Shown here: piece after piece, positions 32,357 to 34,748 of the stretch
Position numbering within the stretch: position 1 is the first letter of the stretch
Layout of the letters: every line of letters starts with the position of its first letter
Origin: Ruminococcaceae bacterium UBA5904
GTDB lineage: Bacteria; Bacillota; Clostridia; Oscillospirales; Acutalibacteraceae
Direction of reading: 5' to 3'
DNA length: 34,748 nucleotides
Assembly: GCA_002431305.1 (NCBI GenBank)
Contig: DJEG01000055.1
Location: forward strand, 16,042-50,789
The notes under the pieces: model-generated
The model's database searches: none
What the model was told of the DNA's origin: nothing
What the model saw: the letters and a program-made list of their open reading frames with translations, nothing else
Position numbers and translations under genes: made by a program

Positions 32357-33118
32357 ATGTTCAAAAATAGAGTTATAAGAATAATTTCAGCAGTTATGTC
32401 CGTGTCGATGATTATAGGCGTTAATGCGTTTTATTCGTCCGCGCAGGGCGAGGATACGAGTTCTTCATATTCGTATTCGAAAGAGGATGAATTCAATGAA
32501 ATTGCGTCGGGTATTCTCAATTCGGATATGTCGGTTACGTTAAAAGACAGAGCTTCGGGCGTTACCGCTTCATTTGCAGACAGAAGCAAACTGCCCGAAA
32601 ACCTGTCGGTTTCGTCGTACAGTATAGTATCGGGAATTATATATGATAAAATAAAGGAAAGATATTCTTCCTTTGACCAGTTTGAGGTTTTTTCCGTAGA
32701 ACTTTCGGACGCGGGAACGGCTTATTCGTTTGAGGGAACTGCTGTTTTCAGCATTCCGATTCCTGACGGATTTACAAACTCTAAATGCAAAGTTTACAGC
32801 GTTTTGCCGACGGGGACGACTTTTGAATGCCTTTCGAAACAGTCAGATACCGAAGTTTCGTTTATTGCGAACTCAGCGGGAATATACTATATATATAATG
32901 ATAACGGCGTTCATTTGGGTGATGTTGATTCTAACGGACAAATCACAGCGTCGGACGCGCGTCTTATATTAAGATACAGTGCAAAACTTGAAAAATTTAC
33001 CGATACTCAGATTTTAAGCAGCGATATAAATGCCGACGGCAAGGTTACCGCCGCGGACGCCAGACTGCTGTTAAGATATGTTGCGGGACTTGCAATATTA
33101 AAATATCTCGGAGGATAA
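32357..33118 (+). CDS. Small secreted protein with C-terminal dockerin
   Basis: The 253-residue protein has a signal peptide (about 1-30), a beta-rich middle region (about 45-180) of unknown family, and a C-terminal dockerin with two calcium-loop repeats, DVDSNGQITASDARLILRYS and DINADGKVTAADARLLLRYV (about 188-247). The repeats closely resemble those of the SGNH protein. No catalytic motif was recognised in the middle region, so it may be a binding or structural component. The ribosome site is weak (AAAAGG upstream). It lies between galE and the ceramidase-like gene. Confidence 0.8.
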   Translation: MFKNRVIRIISAVMSVSMIIGVNAFYSSAQGEDTSSSYSYSKEDEFNEIASGILNSDMSVTLKDRASGVTASFADRSKLPENLSVSSYSIVSGIIYDKIKERYSSFDQFEVFSVELSDAGTAYSFEGTAVFSIPIPDGFTNSKCKVYSVLPTGTTFECLSKQSDTEVSFIANSAGIYYIYNDNGVHLGDVDSNGQITASDARLILRYSAKLEKFTDTQILSSDINADGKVTAADARLLLRYVAGLAILKYLGG

Positions 33119-33123
33119 TTTAT

Positions 33124-34566
33124 ATGGATATATTTCCGAAGGCTGTGAACTGCATAAAGTCAGCGGTTCGCAAAGGTGCGAAAAGAAAGGCGGAGAAAAA
33201 TCCGCCCGAGCGTATATACGAACGTAAATATGACTATGCCGAAAGCGTTTCGGAGCATTTTACGGCAGGCTTCGGCTATTCGGAAATGATACCCGATGAA
33301 AAAATACCCGGTAAGAAAAAATATTATATAGCAGGCTACAGGATAAATAATCCCGCCGTCGGCGTTCTCGATATCCCGAGGGCAAAGGCGTTTTGGGTCG
33401 ATGACAACACGGGGCGCGGTGGCGTTGTTTTTGTCGCCGTCGACTGCGTGGGACTGTTTTCATCGGACGTTAAGGATATAAAGAACAGCATGTCTGTTTT
33501 CCTTAATAATGTAGGATGCAGAAGCATTAATATCTGCGCAACTCACACGCATGCGGGAATCGATACCATGGGAATGTGGGGACCTCTCCCGCGTTCGGGC
33601 AGAGATAAAAAATATATCGAAATTGTTAAGAACGCCGTAAGACATGCCGTCGAGGACGCTTATTATTCGAGAAAAGACGGACGTATATTTGTCGGAAGCG
33701 TAAAGACGGACGAGGGATTCCAGCGCGCGGACAGACCGCCTCACGTATTTTCCGATGTTGTTACGAGGTTTCATTTTGTTCCCGACGACGGAAGCCGTGA
33801 CGTGTACATAGTCAACTTTGCTTCTCACCCGGAGGCTCTCGAGGGCAGAAACTCGATGGTCAGCGCGGATTTTCCCGCGTATACCGCAAAATACGTTGAC
33901 GAACATCTCGGCGGGGATTTTATGTATTTTTCCGGCGCGATAGGCGGAATAAGAACGTGGCCTCTTGACGATAACAACGTTATTTCAATGCTGAAAACGG
34001 CGCAGAAACTCGGTGAATACGTCTGCTCGGTTAAAGATGAGAGAGAACTTAAAACGAGCATTAATATTTTAAAACGCGAATTCTATATGGACGTTGAGAA
34101 TCCCGTATTTTACGCGGCGGGTAAGACGGGAATTATCCCTATGAACGTAGAATATACAGGGTCGGGAGATCTGAACGTTTCGGTTAAAACGGAGATGAGT
34201 TATATTTCGTTCGGCGGAGTAAACATGCTCCTGCTCCCGTGCGAGCTGTTTCCCGAACTTCTTTTAGGCGGATATTTAAGTAAAGAGGAGTCGTCAATTG
34301 ACGCGTCCCCGGACATAAATCCCGAACCGCTGTGCGATATAATAGGAGATAAAAATCTGCTCGTATTCGGACTTGCAAACGACGAGATCGGATATATTCT
34401 CACGCCGAACGATTATTATCTTTCCGAAACAAATCCGTTTATAGACCAGCCTACGGATAAATTCGGCAAAAGACACTATCCCGAGACCAATTCGGTAGGT
34501 CCGAAGGCGGCTTATACAATAGCAGATAATTTTAAGGAAATTGTTAAAATAGTAAAGTCAAAATGA
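33124..34566 (+). CDS. Neutral/alkaline ceramidase-like metalloenzyme
   Basis: The 480-residue protein matches the N-terminal catalytic domain of neutral ceramidase family proteins. Likely zinc ligands are visible: His in ICATHTHAG (141 and 143), His in NFASHPE (about 235), and Glu in GLANDEIGYI (about 421). The usual C-terminal immunoglobulin-like domain is absent. There is no signal peptide (the first 35 residues are strongly basic), so it is predicted cytoplasmic, unlike the secreted enzymes. The natural substrate is uncertain; Clostridia need not contain ceramide, so another amide is possible. GGAGG overlaps the end of the preceding gene. The next gene starts 21 nt later. Confidence 0.82.
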   Translation: MDIFPKAVNCIKSAVRKGAKRKAEKNPPERIYERKYDYAESVSEHFTAGFGYSEMIPDEKIPGKKKYYIAGYRINNPAVGVLDIPRAKAFWVDDNTGRGGVVFVAVDCVGLFSSDVKDIKNSMSVFLNNVGCRSINICATHTHAGIDTMGMWGPLPRSGRDKKYIEIVKNAVRHAVEDAYYSRKDGRIFVGSVKTDEGFQRADRPPHVFSDVVTRFHFVPDDGSRDVYIVNFASHPEALEGRNSMVSADFPAYTAKYVDEHLGGDFMYFSGAIGGIRTWPLDDNNVISMLKTAQKLGEYVCSVKDERELKTSINILKREFYMDVENPVFYAAGKTGIIPMNVEYTGSGDLNVSVKTEMSYISFGGVNMLLLPCELFPELLLGGYLSKEESSIDASPDINPEPLCDIIGDKNLLVFGLANDEIGYILTPNDYYLSETNPFIDQPTDKFGKRHYPETNSVGPKAAYTIADNFKEIVKIVKSK

Positions 34567-34587
34567 AATGAAAGAGGAGTTGGAAAA

Positions 34588-34748
34588 ATGCAGGTTGCTG
34601 TAATGGGCTTCGGTACGGTCGGTTCCGGCGTTGTTGAGCTTATGGACAAGAACCGCGACAGTATTGTCGAAAGAAGCGGACAGAATTCTCTGGAGGTAAA
34701 ATACATTCTCGATATCAGAGATTTTCCCGACAGTATTTACAAGGATAA
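34588..34748 (+). CDS. hom: Homoserine dehydrogenase, 5' end only
   Basis: The first 53 residues read MQVAVMGFGTVGSGVVELMD and then a KYILDIRDFPDS segment, matching the NAD(P)-binding Rossmann start of homoserine dehydrogenase (GFGTVGSGV loop). The gene runs off the window, so the catalytic and ACT domains cannot be checked. It would reduce aspartate semialdehyde to homoserine for threonine and methionine synthesis. AGAGGAG lies 10 nt before the ATG. Confidence 0.85.
   Translation, partial: MQVAVMGFGTVGSGVVELMDKNRDSIVERSGQNSLEVKYILDIRDFPDSIYKD

Overview
The window looks like a chromosomal segment of an anaerobic Gram-positive bacterium of class Clostridia, probably a Ruminococcaceae/Oscillospirales-type gut lineage. 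The evidence is the DnaD/DnaI-type primosome genes, class B sortases, dockerin modules, a CarD-family regulator, an EF-P gene beside a CD1247-type acidic Cys-rich protein, AGGAGG-type ribosome sites and sigma-A-like promoters. Lineage is inferred from gene content only. No rRNA, tRNA, CRISPR array, insertion sequence or phage gene was seen.

Left part (1-5.3 kb, minus strand). Housekeeping genes: a GH29 alpha-L-fucosidase, the CD1247-like acidic protein, efp, an M24 aminopeptidase, a YqeG-type HAD phosphatase, rpsU (58 aa, GTG start) and a CarD-family regulator. Clear intrinsic terminators follow the CD1247-like gene, efp and rpsU.

Centre (5.6-18.6 kb, plus strand). This is the most remarkable region, a fermentative C4-dicarboxylate electron-sink locus. 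It encodes an LDH2-type malate dehydrogenase, class II fumarase, HdrB, HdrC, HdrA, an MvhD/FlxD-type [2Fe-2S] protein, two FlxC/FlxB-like 4Fe-4S proteins, a FlxA-type FAD/NAD(P)H oxidoreductase, a soluble fumarate reductase iron-sulfur subunit and flavoprotein, then (after a terminator) an AspT/YidE-type exporter. No membrane anchor for the fumarate reductase is present. The simplest reading is that NADH enters at FlxA, is bifurcated at the HdrA flavin to ferredoxin and to a high-potential branch, and the high-potential branch runs HdrC-HdrB-FrdB-FrdA to fumarate, with succinate exported. A Rex-operator-like sequence overlaps the promoter at the head of the locus, which fits control by the NADH/NAD+ ratio. 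This electron-bifurcating fumarate reductase is an inference from gene content and motifs.

Next (18.6-20.5 kb) is a secreted dockerin/Thr-rich-linker/SGNH-hydrolase protein. Its promoter has consensus -35 and -10 boxes separated by an 18-nt spacer containing nine Gs, a good candidate for phase variation. A shared bidirectional terminator separates it from a minus-strand replication/housekeeping operon (25.0-20.6 kb): zapA, dut, dnaD-like, dnaI-like, rsmA and tmk.

Right part (25.1-34.7 kb, plus strand), expressed from a promoter divergent from zapA: a stand-alone CinA C-terminal domain, two tandem class B sortases (the second with a very long charged cytoplasmic region), an unrecognised C-terminally anchored protein that may carry a decayed CinA-N/MoCF-like domain, a dockerin-SpoIID protein whose SpoIID motifs occur in circularly permuted order, galE, a small dockerin protein, a neutral-ceramidase-like metalloenzyme, and the 5' end of homoserine dehydrogenase.
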